Source: Limonium bicolor (Eukaryota; Streptophyta; Magnoliopsida; Caryophyllales; Plumbaginaceae). From it: a stretch of 64,000 nucleotides of DNA. How positions within the stretch are numbered: the stretch's first letter is position 1; the number at the start of each line of letters is the position of its first letter. Of the stretch, positions 11,319 through 23,267 are shown piece by piece. The position numbers and the translations under genes are program-made. The stretch covers positions 94,273,005 through 94,337,004 of the forward strand of contig CM041780.1 in assembly GCA_023374045.1 (NCBI GenBank). The letters are read 5' to 3'. The notes under the pieces were generated by a model, which was given only the letters and a program-made list of their open reading frames with translations, was not told the origin of the DNA and did not search any database.

Positions 11319-12484
11319 CACTAGTAGAAAAAAGAGTTTATAACACGGTTGTTTTACCTTATATAACACGGTTATGTGGGGTGTTATATATTGCAGTCGT
11401 ATAAAGTGTTGGTTTTTATAACACGGTTGGTTCAACTATAACCGTGTTATAAAATGGATTACCACCGGGCTAATTTTGGAGCGAAACAAGTTTTATAACA
11501 CGGTTGTCCATAAGAACCGTGTTATAAAATGTTGTGCCCGCCAAATTCTGTCTATTTTATAACACGGTTCCTATGTACAACCGTGTTATAAAACTCATTA
11601 AAAAAAAAATCTATCTCTCCCGTACAGTAGCAACTCAATCCCTGCCTATTACACAACATACATCAAATGTGCAGTCACACCAACTTCTAAAGAGTTTCCA
11701 AATTCATGGTCATATATACTTTGTTATGTTGCATAAAATTCAACAACAATCCCACAATTCCTTACGCACATGTAAGCCTTTACAAAAAGAGAAACCACTA
11801 TTTAATTACATGACTAAGAGCAGTCCAAAAGTATCATACAAGCACAAGAATTGTGAATGAAATACTGTGTCAATTCTTCTCTTGCAAGGTTGACTTCCTT
11901 CATGGTGTAGCTATCTGCAAAAAAGAAAGGAATTCATACACCTAATATTTAAAACCAATAGAAATATAAGAACAAGTATAATATACAATTAAAAGTATTC
12001 AAGAAAGCAACTAACATAATACTACATTTTACAAACCTACGCGCTAGAATAAAGTGCAAAAAACAAGTGTGAAGTGCACATTGCAGTGCAAAAACCAGAG
12101 ACAGTCCCCTGAATGTAACACTAAGGTAGCAGTAAAAATAGATAAAGAGGGAAAAATCAATTCAAACTAGAAACAATTATAATAACTACAGCAAGGTGGA
12201 TGAGCTCTCTGTGAGTTTTTCCACTCAGCCTGTTTTTGTTCAGTCGCCTAATCAAAGATTGAGCAGAAACCATTTTTCATTAACAAATGGATAGGTTATA
12301 AATCAGTTTCCAAATCTTCCCAAAGTTTTTACCCAACTATCTAGGTGCATTATGAAAGTTTTAAGCTCAAACCCAACCCAAAACACTTCTGTTATCACCT
12401 CTGAAAGTCCCTTTTACAGAAACTATAAACTGCAAAAAAACTGTTAACTCTAGTTTTGTACAACAGCTTTACAAACTTTCTCCT
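11319..12484 (+). mobile_element. Second CACTA transposon, 5' terminus and adjacent DNA
   Basis: It begins CACTAGTAGAAAAAA, a typical CACTA terminal inverted repeat, at 11319. Subterminal repeats follow to about 11600. The other end is absent; LTR1 starts at 12485 and may have inserted into it. On the minus strand a possible terminal exon follows an intron-like TTTTTTGCAG at about 11913-11922 and runs to a stop near 11819, with a short open frame. It is too short to assign. 11930-12484 shows nothing else recognisable. Confidence 0.6.
11333..11595 (+). repeat. CACTA subterminal repeats, TATAACACGGTT family
   Basis: Several copies of TATAACACGGTT, three of them paired with AACCGTGTTATAAAA into hairpins with short loops. 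The motif is unrelated to that of the CACTA at 10375-10761, so these are two families. Confidence 0.85.
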
Positions 12485-13586
12485 TGAAATACCCCAAACC
12501 TAAGTATGTTAATTAAACATCAATATATGATGTAGTAAGGCTAAAATATGCCTTAGAGAGATTGGTAGACAATATAAACCAAGGAAAACACAAGAAAATG
12601 CCTTAAGGGCAATTAAGGCAAAAATGTGCTCTAAGCTTGGGGAGACTTGGGCGAGTACCCAAATATCATGCTAAGACCTTAGTAATATCCTAAGGGTCAT
12701 TTTAAACCAATTACCAAATAAAACCAAGCTTGAAAACAAGTTAAAACAAAATGTGCTTTAAGAAGTCTTAAAGCACATTTTTGAAAAATTGTCTTGTAAA
12801 TGGGTTTTGAGTGGCTAAATGTCCATAATTACTCTTTAATTAACATGTGTACTACTTAGTATCACATTAGGAAGTCTAAATCAATGGGAAACCAAAAATT
12901 TCACAAATATGTGCACTAATTTGTGAATAGTGCCAAATAGTGCCCAAATTAAGCTTAAGTCAACATAAGTCAATAAGATGGTCAACCAAGACCTTAAATA
13001 TCTCCATTATAAGAGGGGGCCGGCTTTTGATGTGGGGAGTCACCACATGACTAAGCAATTAAAGGAAAATGAGAGGAAAGTAAAGGAAGTTATTATTTGC
13101 TTTTAAAAGCAAAATATCTTATATTAGCCTACCTTTCTTCTTCTCTCTCTTCATTTCTCTTCTTCCCACGGTTTTCTTCACCTCCTCTCTTCTCCATTCA
13201 CGTAAGAGCAGCCTCCATTGTTGCCTCACCTTGCCTTGTCCATAACTTGCTCATTTTAGCTCCAAATCAAAAACTAAACACATATTATTCTTAGTTAGCT
13301 CAAGCTCTAGCTTTCTATCTTTTAAAATCCTTCAAAGCTCCATTTCGGTTCCAAGGGAAAACTCCATTGATGGAGGAAAATCAAGTTTGAAGAGCCCATT
13401 TGGTTCTCCATTCTCTTAAGGTAAAGAATATGTAAGAAAAACCATCTTTCCATCACTTCTTCACATGTCCGAAAATTACACTCATGGGGCTTCATTTTTA
13501 TACCTTGTTCTAGCTTATTTTCTATTCTCCAAGGGCTAGAGGAGGTCCTTCTTGATTCGTATCCAAGCCTACCGTAAGACTCCAAG

Positions 13587-14010
13587 GTAAAACATTCAAT
13601 TTAATACCTTAAAACACATTTTTAACCTAGGTTTTATTCCTTAAGGTTAGTGTGTTGTTTAATACTCATTGGAGTCATTGAATATTGATTAGAACATTGG
13701 CAAAGGAAATTTAATGGTGGCCGAGATTCATCCATGAAGAAGGTCTAAGGAGGAAGTTAAGATAAGCTTGGGAAAACAAGGTAAAATGCTTACCTAAGGG
13801 TGGTTTAAGTTTTAAGGGATGGTATTTAAATAAGTACTAATGTGGCTTAGAGCTTACATTGTGTAATGGGTTATATAACCTAGGAAAAAGAATTTAAACA
13901 AGCTTGTGAACTTGTGACTAAGGAGCCAATGGGAATGAGTTAGTAAGATAAGTTTAAGATGGATTTTAAGAGCATTATAACTACTATGAGATTGATGGGT
14001 GTATTTGCAG
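13587..14010 (+). other. Candidate intron in the LTR1 leader
   Basis: Donor AAG|GTAAAA at 13587 and acceptor TATTTGCAG|GTTG ending at 14010. LTR2 has the same pair at the same relative place (19596-19929). A further donor-like AAG|GTAAAG lies at 13421. Splicing is inferred; no transcript evidence is available. Confidence 0.45.
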
Positions 14011-15203
14011 GTTGAAAGCTGTTATATGTGGGAAATTTAGTGTTTAAGTTTAAGTAATTTAAGGGCCTAAGAGCCATGTTATTTAAGAGCCTTAGTGCTA
14101 TACAATTTAAGATTATTGCACAATACTGAGTTTATTATGAATGAGTTGATTTGAGTGAGGAAACAAGATGAGAAAGGACTTGAGGTGTGTGAGTTGGTTA
14201 GATGAGGAAAACAATGCATTTGGGCATGATAAAATACTAGAGAATCTATGGCGAAATTTGAATAGAAAACAAAGAGTTTAAGTGGAGGTGGTGAGTTAAT
14301 ATTCCCTGGGATTCACTAGGGATCATTCTGAGGAATTTGAGTGGAAATGAGTTAACTAAGGAGTTTTGGAGGTTTAGAATGACCTAGAATTATCTATGAG
14401 GAAATTAGAGTTTAGATGGGGGTATTGAACACACCAAAGTCATGGTATGAGGAATGGTAAGACTTGTGCAAAATTTGGAGGAAATGGGTATAATGTTTTA
14501 AGATGATTTAGGTATGAACTAGGGAATATAACAATGAGAAGTTTTGATATCTGTGTAAGTGGTGAATATGCTAGTAGTAGATTAATAAGGTCATAGTTGG
14601 ATGGTAATGAGTGGACTTGGGTGGTGGAAGTGAAGATTGAAGGGGAATGTTGTCAAATGTCAAGGAAAAAGACTAGGAATGTAAAAGAGCGTGTGATCAT
14701 GAGAATGGTGAGTAAGTTGAGTAAAAGGAGATGGAAATGTCTAAGGAGGGTGTAGGATAGTCAAGGTAAAGAAGAACAAGGTTAAGGTGCTAAGAAGATG
14801 GGGAGAAATGCATAGGTAAGTTCATGAGTTAGGTTGATGAGTAGCAAAAGGAAAAGAAAGGAATTGTGCATGGACATGCAAGATAACCTTGGAAGGTTTA
14901 GCAAGCAAAGATGGGATGTAATAATGCTTAGGTAGAAGTCATATTGATTGGAAAGGAAACACTTTGGATAGTTAGAGTTTTAGACAAAAAATTACATGTT
15001 GGAAAAATAAGGAAATAAGTAACAAGTGTTAGGAATTCTTGTAAGGATTGAGAAAATGGTTAAGAAGGTTTTAGAGGATGTTCTAAGGTGAGCTTAAGTG
15101 CCTATATGGTATTAAGACATAATGGGACACTTGTGAAAGAGTTAGGCATTTTGGCAAGAAATGAGATAAGTGTTTAAGGGTATATAAGATGAGTTTTCTG
15201 GCA

Positions 15204-15457
15204 CGTCCGAACTTCCGTCCGAATTTGGAAGCTCGGACATGCCATGTTGCGTTTAAATTTTCCGAGTCTCGACCAGAGTCCGAACTTCAATCCGGAATTA
15301 GATGTTCGGACACTTGAAATTTTTCCTGTGATTTTTCCTCGACCTATGTCCGAACTTTGGAAGCTCGGACACATGTTCAGACATACGTCTGGTTGCACAA
15401 TTTTGAGTCTCGGCTTGCGTCCGAACTTCAGAAGCTCGGACACATGTTCGGACATGG
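15204..15457 (+). repeat. GTCCGAAC hairpin cluster in LTR1
   Basis: Repeated GTCCGAACTT and GAAGCTCGGAC words form near-perfect hairpins (15205-15238, 15350-15372 and 15419-15443), with extra ATGTTCGGACA words. It ends at TTTTGACCAAAAACTTTGTTTAAGG, a boundary shared with LTR2. Confidence 0.8.
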
Positions 15458-17124
15458 TGCTGTTTTGACCAAAAACTTTGTTTAAGGTTAGGAAATGATA
15501 TCTAATGGTGGGGATTGGTGGATATTGATGTTATAAAGTTATTAAGGGCATGCTTGGAGGGTGGAATGACTACTAAGTGGGTGAATAAGTATAAGGTACG
15601 AGGAGAAGTGATTCACTTAAGATTAAGTTTGTAAGAACTTAAGTGGTGTTAGATGGGGATCATTAGTGACTAAGTGAGTTAAGTAAGTCAGCTTTATTGG
15701 AAAAGTAATTAACAACCTAAAATTGAATGATTGTTTTAGGGTTTGAGAATTTGGACTCCAGAGGAGAGTAAGAAACCGAACGACCAAGGTGAATGGTACA
15801 GTTCTTCTTGTGACCTGCTTGCTAACGAGGTGTCCCTCGGCTTGTGTGCTATTTGTTTTTGTGTGCTCACTAAACAAGATAAAGCATGCAACCGGAACAT
15901 TATGTTATTGTATTAATGTGTGATGTTTGAAAACTAACACAACTTACCATGAGAACCTACTAACTAACGTTTAGTAAGGAATCGTGTGAGACTAAGGAAC
16001 ACTCCCTAATATTAGTTGTTAATAACCGAAAGAGGTTTAACCAACAAACATTGTCTTGAGACTTCTACTAACTGGAACTTAAGGGGGGAGTGAGGAACCC
16101 GGGACTGACTCCTGTCATGCATGCTAAGGAAAAGGGGGTCGGTATCTATAGCAGATCCGACTTCCGCTTAAGGACTTGTCTACGGACTTGTTGCCTAGGG
16201 TCGGTTGCCGGCTCAGCTACAATGGACATACAGTCCAAGGTAGGTGGCATTAAGATGGTGCAGTAGGATCACCTAAATCCTAAATTATAAGATAAGTTAT
16301 TTATTCAACCAGTGGAGTTAATAGCTCATTGGCTAGGGTCGCTTTTGACCCGACAAAAATAAACATTGAGGTAAGATACAATCATTTCTATTTAAAGAGT
16401 GGTTTGTATTCTAAGATTAAGATAAGGTTGAGATAAGTTGCAACCATTCTTATTTAAAGGATGGTTTGTATTATAAGACTGAGATAAGCTACATCCATTC
16501 CTTTTTAAAGGATGGTTGTTTTCTAAGACTAAGATTGAGGTAGGATAAGGATGGACTAAGATTAAGAGGAAACGTAACTTAAGGAGTGAAATAATTGACT
16601 CACTAATTAAGGGAACGCATTTAAGTCGTTCATTGTGTTTAAACTTTGATTGTTCATAATTGGTTTGTTGTTTGTTGCACTTTCTATTATGTTGTGCATC
16701 TAATCAACCTCCATGCTATCGACAATTAGTCGTCGTAGCCACGTTAGCTTGGGGGCCATGAGAGGATCGTACCAGCATTCATGCTGACCCCCTTTGGGGG
16801 CTGTTTTTACTACACAGGTGGACGTCAGGAGGCGGCCGTCACGAGAGTAAGATGGGGTACAAGCGTTACGGGTTAAGTGTGGCCTACGTGTTGTGTATGT
16901 AAACTCGTATGGCAATTTGAGTTAGTAAGATGTATAGGATGTGAGGGGACTGTAAGAAGGATATGTATTTGGTTAAGATTTGTATGTACTAATGTTCGGT
17001 ATATTCTGTCTGTCAGACCGTGGCAAGGTCCTGGAGTGTATTGAATTCCATTGTGACGTGTATATATATATATATTGTTAAGTTGTGAAACCACATTTGT
17101 ATTGAGATGGGGTGTTACAAAAAG

Positions 17125-17136
17125 TGGTATCAGAGC
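17125..17136 (+). other. Primer-binding site, tRNA-iMet type, of the LTR1 element
   Basis: TGGTATCAGAGC lies 5 bp after the LTR end. It overlaps the hairpin 17131-17150 (arms CAGAGCGT and ACGCTCTG). The eighth pair is T-A here and A-T in the other two copies. Confidence 0.9.
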
Positions 17137-18082
17137 GTAGTTACGCTCTGAAGACAAGAATTACCGAACTTAGGAGAATACTGAGGTTGAGTTTGAGTTA
17201 TGGGTTAAGGGTTAAGGGTTGAGTGTTAGAGTGAGAGGTGCGTTAGCTAGGACTTCCCGGTGTTTACCGGATATCCATAGTACCTAGACCCGCCCTCCGC
17301 ATCCCTTGCTTGAATTATGGGGAAAAAATGCCAGAGAGAAGAAAGCCTTCTCTTACTCGGGAAAACCTGATCTGGTAGTTAGCTAACAGTAAGCAATACG
17401 AAAAACACATCTTGTTGAACAACAGTTCACGGAAACTTGAACCTTTTAATTAGAGTGTAACATGGAGATAGGCGCTACCAATGGAATTCTACCAGTAAGA
17501 GAACGGAAATTACCGGCAACATGGGTCGACATGCTACGCAGTCGAGTTACACAGCAATACTAATGATAAGAAAAGCACCACGAGTGCAATGGAAAAGAAA
17601 AGATAAGCAACATGAGTACCGGACAGTGGTCCGAATGAGCATAACAGTGGGATAGTACAAAGCATAAGAGTTGAGATTACTGGAAAGTCCAGTTAGGAAC
17701 GGGAACTCCAAACCCCATACAATGAGGAAGGTTACAAACCTGGCTGACATAGCGCAGACGACAAAAAAAAAACGCGTACAACTGTATACCGGAATAGGAC
17801 TACGATGGAGTGCCTAAAGCAGAATCATTACTTAGATACCCCGACATAATGTGTGGAAGCGGGAGCGAGAGTCAAGACATGAGTAAATAACGAGGGGTTC
17901 CCTCAGAAAGAGGAACGCCCTGATAAGTGACAGCACTGTCAAAACGGCAAGGAAACTATTAAACGGTCAGTTATCCAAACTAAAGAACATCGAAGGAGTC
18001 CCGAGGACTACCAAAGATAAAAAATGTTAGGAGGAAGTACCATTGCTGATGCGCACAGTACCGGTAACCCATCTTGCATGGC

Positions 18083-18102
18083 GCACTTGCCATAGCAAGT
18101 GC
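18083..18102 (+). repeat. Conserved leader palindrome (LTR1 element)
   Basis: GCACTTGCCATAGCAAGTGC is the same inverted repeat as at 33920-33939, with one central change. Confidence 0.75.
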
Positions 18103-19595
18103 TACCACGGTTAAGCTACACGGAAATCCATCATGGCGAGATAACAGAACGCTACAGTTGTAGTACACACTAATACCGGATTGTAAATCTATAAGAACGG
18201 TAAAATGAGACCTTGGAAGGGCCTGACGGCCTGACCACGATAAGATGAGTGGATACACCAGTCAGCAGGGAGCTGAACTTGGACAGAATACTAAACGATA
18301 TAAATACTAGCAACGGTACAACCTACTATTGAAATACCCCAAACCTTTAAATACTAAAATATGATATTTAAAGGCTAAAAAGTGCCTTAGAAACATCAGT
18401 GTACAATTTAAACCATAGTAAAACACAATAAAGCACTAAGACACAGCTTGAGCAAAAACATGCTCTAAGCTTGGAGTGAACTTGGTTGGGACCCATAGAG
18501 CCTACCAAGACTTAGTGATATTCAATTATGATTTAATAAGGCTAATTAAGTCCTTAGGAAACCTTGGTAGACAATTAAACCAAATAAAACACAAATAAAT
18601 ACCTTAAAGTCAATATGGGCAAAAATGTGCTCTAAGCTTGGGATAAATTTGTATAAGACCTAAAGGTCATATCTATACCTTAATTATATGTTAATGAACA
18701 TATGAAATCAATTACTAAAGAAAACCAAGCTTGAAAACAAGTTAAAATACAAAATGTGCTTTAAGGAGCCTTAAAGCACATTTTTGAAAAATTGTCCTGT
18801 AAATGAGTTTTGGGTGGTTAAATGACCATCATTACTCTTTAATTAATATGTGTACTACTTAGTATCACATTAGGAAGTCTAAATCAATGGGAAATCAAAA
18901 ATTTCACAAATATGTGCCTTAGTTTGTGAATAGTAACTAAAATAAGCTAGTTGTAACATAAGTCAATATAAGTAAGTTAATTGGTCAACAAAGACTATTA
19001 TACCCCTAAGTAGATGATGGGGGCCGGTTTTTATTATGGTGAGTCACCAACTTGTAAAAAAAATCAATTAAGGAAAGGAAGGAAAAGTAAGTAAAAAGAA
19101 GAAAGCTACTTTATAAGGTAAATATCTTGTAAAAGCAACACCTCATTTCATTTCTTCCTTTCCCACTCAATTCCACCGTATCCAACCTTCCTCTCTTCTC
19201 CATTCTCGGTTTGCTACAGCAAACCATACCCTCTCCATCTTTGGATGCTTGTAACTCCTAGCTTCATGGTCCAAATTCAATTTCAAGACCACCATTCTTC
19301 TAGTTGGAGCAAGCTCTACACTTCTATCTTTTCAAATCTTCAAAAGCCTCATTTCGGTGCCATGGAGATTCACCATGTAAGGAGCTTGAGTCTATATTTT
19401 TGTGCCTTGTTGATCACCTTTGCTTCAAGGTAAGGAAAAACCAAAGAAAATTTCATTTCCTTCACTTCTGGTGTTGACCGAAAATTCACCATGTAATGGT
19501 GTTTTATCTTGCTCATTCATAGCTCATTCCAATCATTCAAGGGCTTGGTGGGAACCTCTCTTGTTACATATTCAAGTTCTCTTTCAAATTCAAAG

Positions 19596-19929
19596 GTAAA
19601 TATCATTTTAGTGTATTAAAACACTTATGTTAAACTAGGGTTTGTATATGAGTTTAAGTGTGAATTCTTAAGCTCATTACCCTTATATGTATATTGATTA
19701 GAAAGTTGACAAGTGATCAAACTCCTTGCTGATTTTCGGTTCAAGGAAACAAGAAAGAAGTTTGAGAGGAAAAGAGGTAAACAAACTATCTAAATGTAGT
19801 TTAAATGTCATAGGAAAAATGAGCTTGATTTGCTTAATAAAATATCTAAGGAGCCAATGGGAAAAGAGCTAGTGAATTGTTCTTAAGGAGATTATTAAAG
19901 GGCATATGTGATGTTGAGTGTATTTGCAG
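19596..19929 (+). other. Candidate intron in the LTR2 leader
   Basis: Donor AAAG|GTAAAT at 19596 and acceptor TATTTGCAG|GTC ending at 19929, co-located with the LTR1 candidate. An additional donor-like AAG|GTAAGG lies at 19430. LTR3 has the same sites upstream of its nested insertion. Confidence 0.45.
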
Positions 19930-20749
19930 GTCAAAGGCAATATATATGTGGGAAATTCAGTGTTTAAGGTTTATGTTATTTAAGGGCCTAAGAGCCATGT
20001 TACTTAAGGGCCTAAGTGCCAAGCAATTTAAGTTTATGCACTATATTGTGATGTAGTGTAAATCTGGTGAAGTTTTGTGTGTGAGAATATTCTTGATGGA
20101 TTTAGGTGTTCTTGAATGTTTTATGGTGAAAAACAATGTGTTTTGGTATGACATTGTGCTAGGAGAACCTATGGCAAAATTTGGGTAATGTATAAGGAGA
20201 TTTAAGTGTTTAAATGAGCTTGAACTAGGAAATGTGAGGAATGAATGAATGTTTACTAGGGAAGAAAAACATGTATTAAGGTGTTATATAGTGCTACGAG
20301 GAATTAGGCCTATCTTGAAGTTCTAGAGTCCAATGGGTGTTTTGGGATGTAATAAAGTCTGGAGAAGTTTGTTTAGGGTTAGGTAATTTGATGTACAATG
20401 AATGAATGATGTTTAGGTAATGATGTGAGGAAGGAATTTTTAGAAGGTGTGAACAAGGAAATTTAGTTAGTAAGAAAAGATGCTTGGGAGATGATGTTAA
20501 GGTGTAGAGAAAACATCTTGGTATAGTGGTCATTATAGGTAAAACACCAATTAGAAATCTAAGGAAAAACACTACAAGTGTTAGTATTTATAAGAATTGT
20601 GTAATGCTTGAGGAAGATCTTCAATGGGTGATTTAAGGAGTTTAATGAAGTCTTAAGGTGTGTTTGTGGTGACCAAATGAGGTTAGAACATACTAGGATA
20701 CATGAGGTGAAGTTTGGAGTCAAAATTTAGAGAAACAAAGGTCTGGAGC

Positions 20750-21071
20750 CGACCGACCTTAGGGACCGGACCTGCAAGGTCGGTCGAGCTCAGTTTACAC
20801 TACCGGGACGAGTTTCTGGAATGGACCGACCTTGGGGACCGGACTTGCAAGGTCGGTCGGGCTTGTATTTTGGGTACGAATCGAGTCCCTGGAATCGACC
20901 GCACTTGCCAAGATCGGTCGGGCCTGAGTTTTCAAAGGGGAAAAAACTCTCGGGAATAGACCGACCTTGTGGACCAAACTTGCAAGGTCGGTCGGAGTAG
21001 AATTTTTGATGGTAATATGTTCTGGAATGGACCGACCTTGTGTAAGGTCGGTCGGTAAGGTCGGTCAGACC
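20750..21071 (+). repeat. GACCGACCTTG hairpin cluster in LTR2
   Basis: Five units pair CGACCGACCTT with AAGGTCGGTCG around GGGACCGGACTTG-type loops. The first has 11-bp perfect arms (20750-20760 and 20776-20786). It ends at GACCAAAAACATTGTTTAAGG, the same boundary as in LTR1. The copy in LTR3 is at 55030-55361. Confidence 0.85.
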
Positions 21072-22921
21072 AAAAACATTGTTTAAGGTTATAGATGATG
21101 GGGGTTTTAAGTAATGATGTTATAAGATTGTTAAGGACATGTTAAGTGAGTTATAATGACAATTTAGTGGGGGAAAAGTTGTATTAAAATGAAAAAGTAA
21201 AGCAAGTTAAAATGTGAAGTTATTTAACTAGTGAACGGGGATAAGTTATGAGCACTAGACTTTAAACAATCATGTTACCCCGATGTTAATAAAAGTAAAT
21301 GTAATGTTACCAGTTGTTCAAAGATGTTACGAGGAACATGTGATGGCACGTTAGATGAAACCCCGGTGACAGTATGGTTTTCTTGCAACTTGTGTCCTAC
21401 CGGATTACACGGCTTGTATGCCAATGTGTTTTTCTGTATGTTTGCCACTTTGTAAGATAAAACATGTAATGAGTTTATAGTAATTCATTTATGTGGCATG
21501 TTCAATTCCGATACCATTTAACCTCGAAAGTGTTAAACCTTAGCTAACTGTGTCTAGGATCACATGAGAGTTCGGTATTCGGATTTAACGACCCGAACCA
21601 TGGGATGTTCTAACCACGGCTATGCGTGAGTTAATTGTGTGATGTTTGTGTGAATGTGTGGACCTCCCTCGTGTGTCTAACCCAGTTGAAATACCTTTTG
21701 GTGTGTGGACGTGATGGATTCCACAGTGGGGCTCTAACTATTTATCTACAAATAAATATGTACTAACGGGGGTGAGGAATCCGGTTAGGCCGGTCGCGCG
21801 TTGTTTGGGAGTGGGTATCCTTTTTAGCCTTACCCTCCTCTCTGTTATGGTTGTTTCCCTCACGGGTTACGATCTCCCATTAGCTTACTCTAAAGCTTAG
21901 CTATTCTGACTTATGATCGGTTTAGGGGGAACATGTGTTTATGTGGTGTGTTCGGGTCACCATATCCGAACCATCTTAACTTAAGTTACTCGTCCGACTA
22001 TTAGGACGGTAATGAGTGTTGTATAACGAGTTTATCATGAGGGTGACATCATTCTCTAGGCTCACAAGTGAATTAACTATGTTTGGGTCGGTTCCTAAGA
22101 GAACCGTTCCCGTTATGTTATGTGTTATTATTGTACTGCAATTCCCATTGCGATGTTATGTTATGTGCACGTTGAAACGTGAAAAGTGATGTTATGTGGT
22201 GTATGTGGATCATGGATATGAATCCCAGTTTATAAAAGAGACGTTTAAGGATAACCTGATTAATGGGTAAGTATCGTCTATTAAGGAAGTAGCTCCATTA
22301 GAGGAGAAACACTCTAAGGTTAAGGAAAACAAGGAGTGATTTGTTAAGTGTAAATGCGTTGGCTTTTTTGTTGAGCCCAACGTGGTGGAATGTTATGTGT
22401 AGTGTGTTGATAGTTTACATGCATGATTCAAATATAATCAACCGCATGCTAAGACGACAATTAGTTGTCCGTGGCCCGGTAACATGCGGGCTGCGGGATT
22501 ACCATACCAGCAAAGGTGCTGAGCCCCTGGGGGGCCACCCTTTCTCTTCTTTTCCTATTTCAGGTACAAGGAGCTGGAAGCCGTTCGAGAGTAGGACGGG
22601 GTAGTCATTTGTACATGGGTAATCATTTAAGTTGTATGTGTACAGTAGTGTAGTAAGACCGAAATTGTTCCGGCATAGCTGTGAATACTCGGTACAGTTG
22701 GAAGCTATGTGTATGTTTTTGTTGTTAATGGAAAGGGATAGTAATGTGTAGTCGCTCGGGAATCTAGTCCATCAGACCGATACATGTATGTGTATAGCCT
22801 TGTTAGCCACGTGGGTGGTTAACGGCGTGTAACACCAACGAGTTAAGTAATGTGATGAAGTATGTTTTCCGCTGCAGTTTATTGTTAAGTGTGTTAATGT
22901 TGGATGGGGTGTTACAAAAAG

Positions 22922-22933
22922 TGGTATCAGAGC
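22922..22933 (+). other. Primer-binding site, tRNA-iMet type, of the LTR2/LTR3 element
   Basis: TGGTATCAGAGC, 5 bp after the LTR2 end. It overlaps the hairpin 22928-22947 (arms CAGAGCGA and TCGCTCTG, loop AGTA). Confidence 0.9.
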
Positions 22934-23028
22934 GAAGTATCGCTCTGATGACTGAATTACCGAGCTTAGGAAGTACCAAGTTAGGATTTAGTACTTTAGG
23001 TTAAGGGTTGAGGGATAGCATGAGAGAT
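22934..23028 (+). mobile_element. Leader of the LTR2/LTR3 element up to the Athila insertion
   Basis: Non-coding leader homologous to 17137-17250 ('TTAGG..TTAAGGGTTGAGGG'). It ends with GAGAT (23024-23028), the target-site duplication of the Athila-like element; the leader resumes at 33211. Confidence 0.8.
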
Positions 23029-23267
23029 TGATAAGTGTCAAATGAGCATGTTTTATAGGTGTATTTCTATATTATATTAGCACTTTTCTTGGTCATTTCT
23101 CCACTTTGGTTAGTTTTCCTCTAGTTATGTTTTATTGATTATCTCACAAATTTATTGATTAAACATGAGGAAAACCAAGCTAGGAGCAAAGTACACGAAG
23201 AGACGAACGCATAGGCGCAGACGGGGATCAAATCGGAGCTAAAACGAACATTTTAGAGGCAATGACC

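Larger units (their letters stand above)
12485..17119 (+). mobile_element. LTR1, complete long LTR (about 4.63 kb)
   Basis: Starts TGAAATACCCCAAACC, ends GGGGTGTTACA, and is followed by a tRNA-iMet primer site, so it is a 5' LTR. Parts are clearly homologous to LTR2: 12750-12920 matches 18752-18915, and the DNA after the hairpin cluster also matches. Other parts are unalignable. It contains candidate splice sites and a hairpin cluster. The short ORFs on both strands are not conserved with LTR2. Confidence 0.85.
17120..18329 (+). mobile_element. Truncated internal region following LTR1
   Basis: It matches 33211-34100 in order, with a shared 'GCCAGAGAGAAGAAAG' block, the 'GGGTCGACATGCT' block and the leader palindrome. 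It stops abruptly at the start of LTR2. Frames are broken and no conserved ORF is seen. Confidence 0.75.
18330..22916 (+). mobile_element. LTR2, complete long LTR (about 4.59 kb)
   Basis: Starts TGAAATACCCCAAACC and ends GGGGTGTTACA. It is nearly identical to LTR3 and partly homologous to LTR1. A T/C-rich leader follows about 19140. The rest of the LTR is non-coding; the ORFs at 19245-19433 and 20714-20959 fall on spliced-leader and hairpin sequence and have no recognisable product. Confidence 0.85.

Noticed and set aside
11819..11922. Minus-strand terminal exon of a CACTA transposase
   Set aside because: A splice-acceptor-like sequence and a short open frame exist, but about 30 codons without a known motif are too little to call a gene.
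15174..15468. Overlapping ORFs on both strands (93 and 74 codons) over the LTR1 hairpin cluster
   Set aside because: Open frames on both strands are a by-product of the inverted repeats; they are not conserved in LTR2.
22922..22947. A tRNA gene suggested by the match to the tRNA-Met 3' end
   Set aside because: Only the 12-nt primer complement and a hairpin are present; no cloverleaf or A/B boxes can be drawn.
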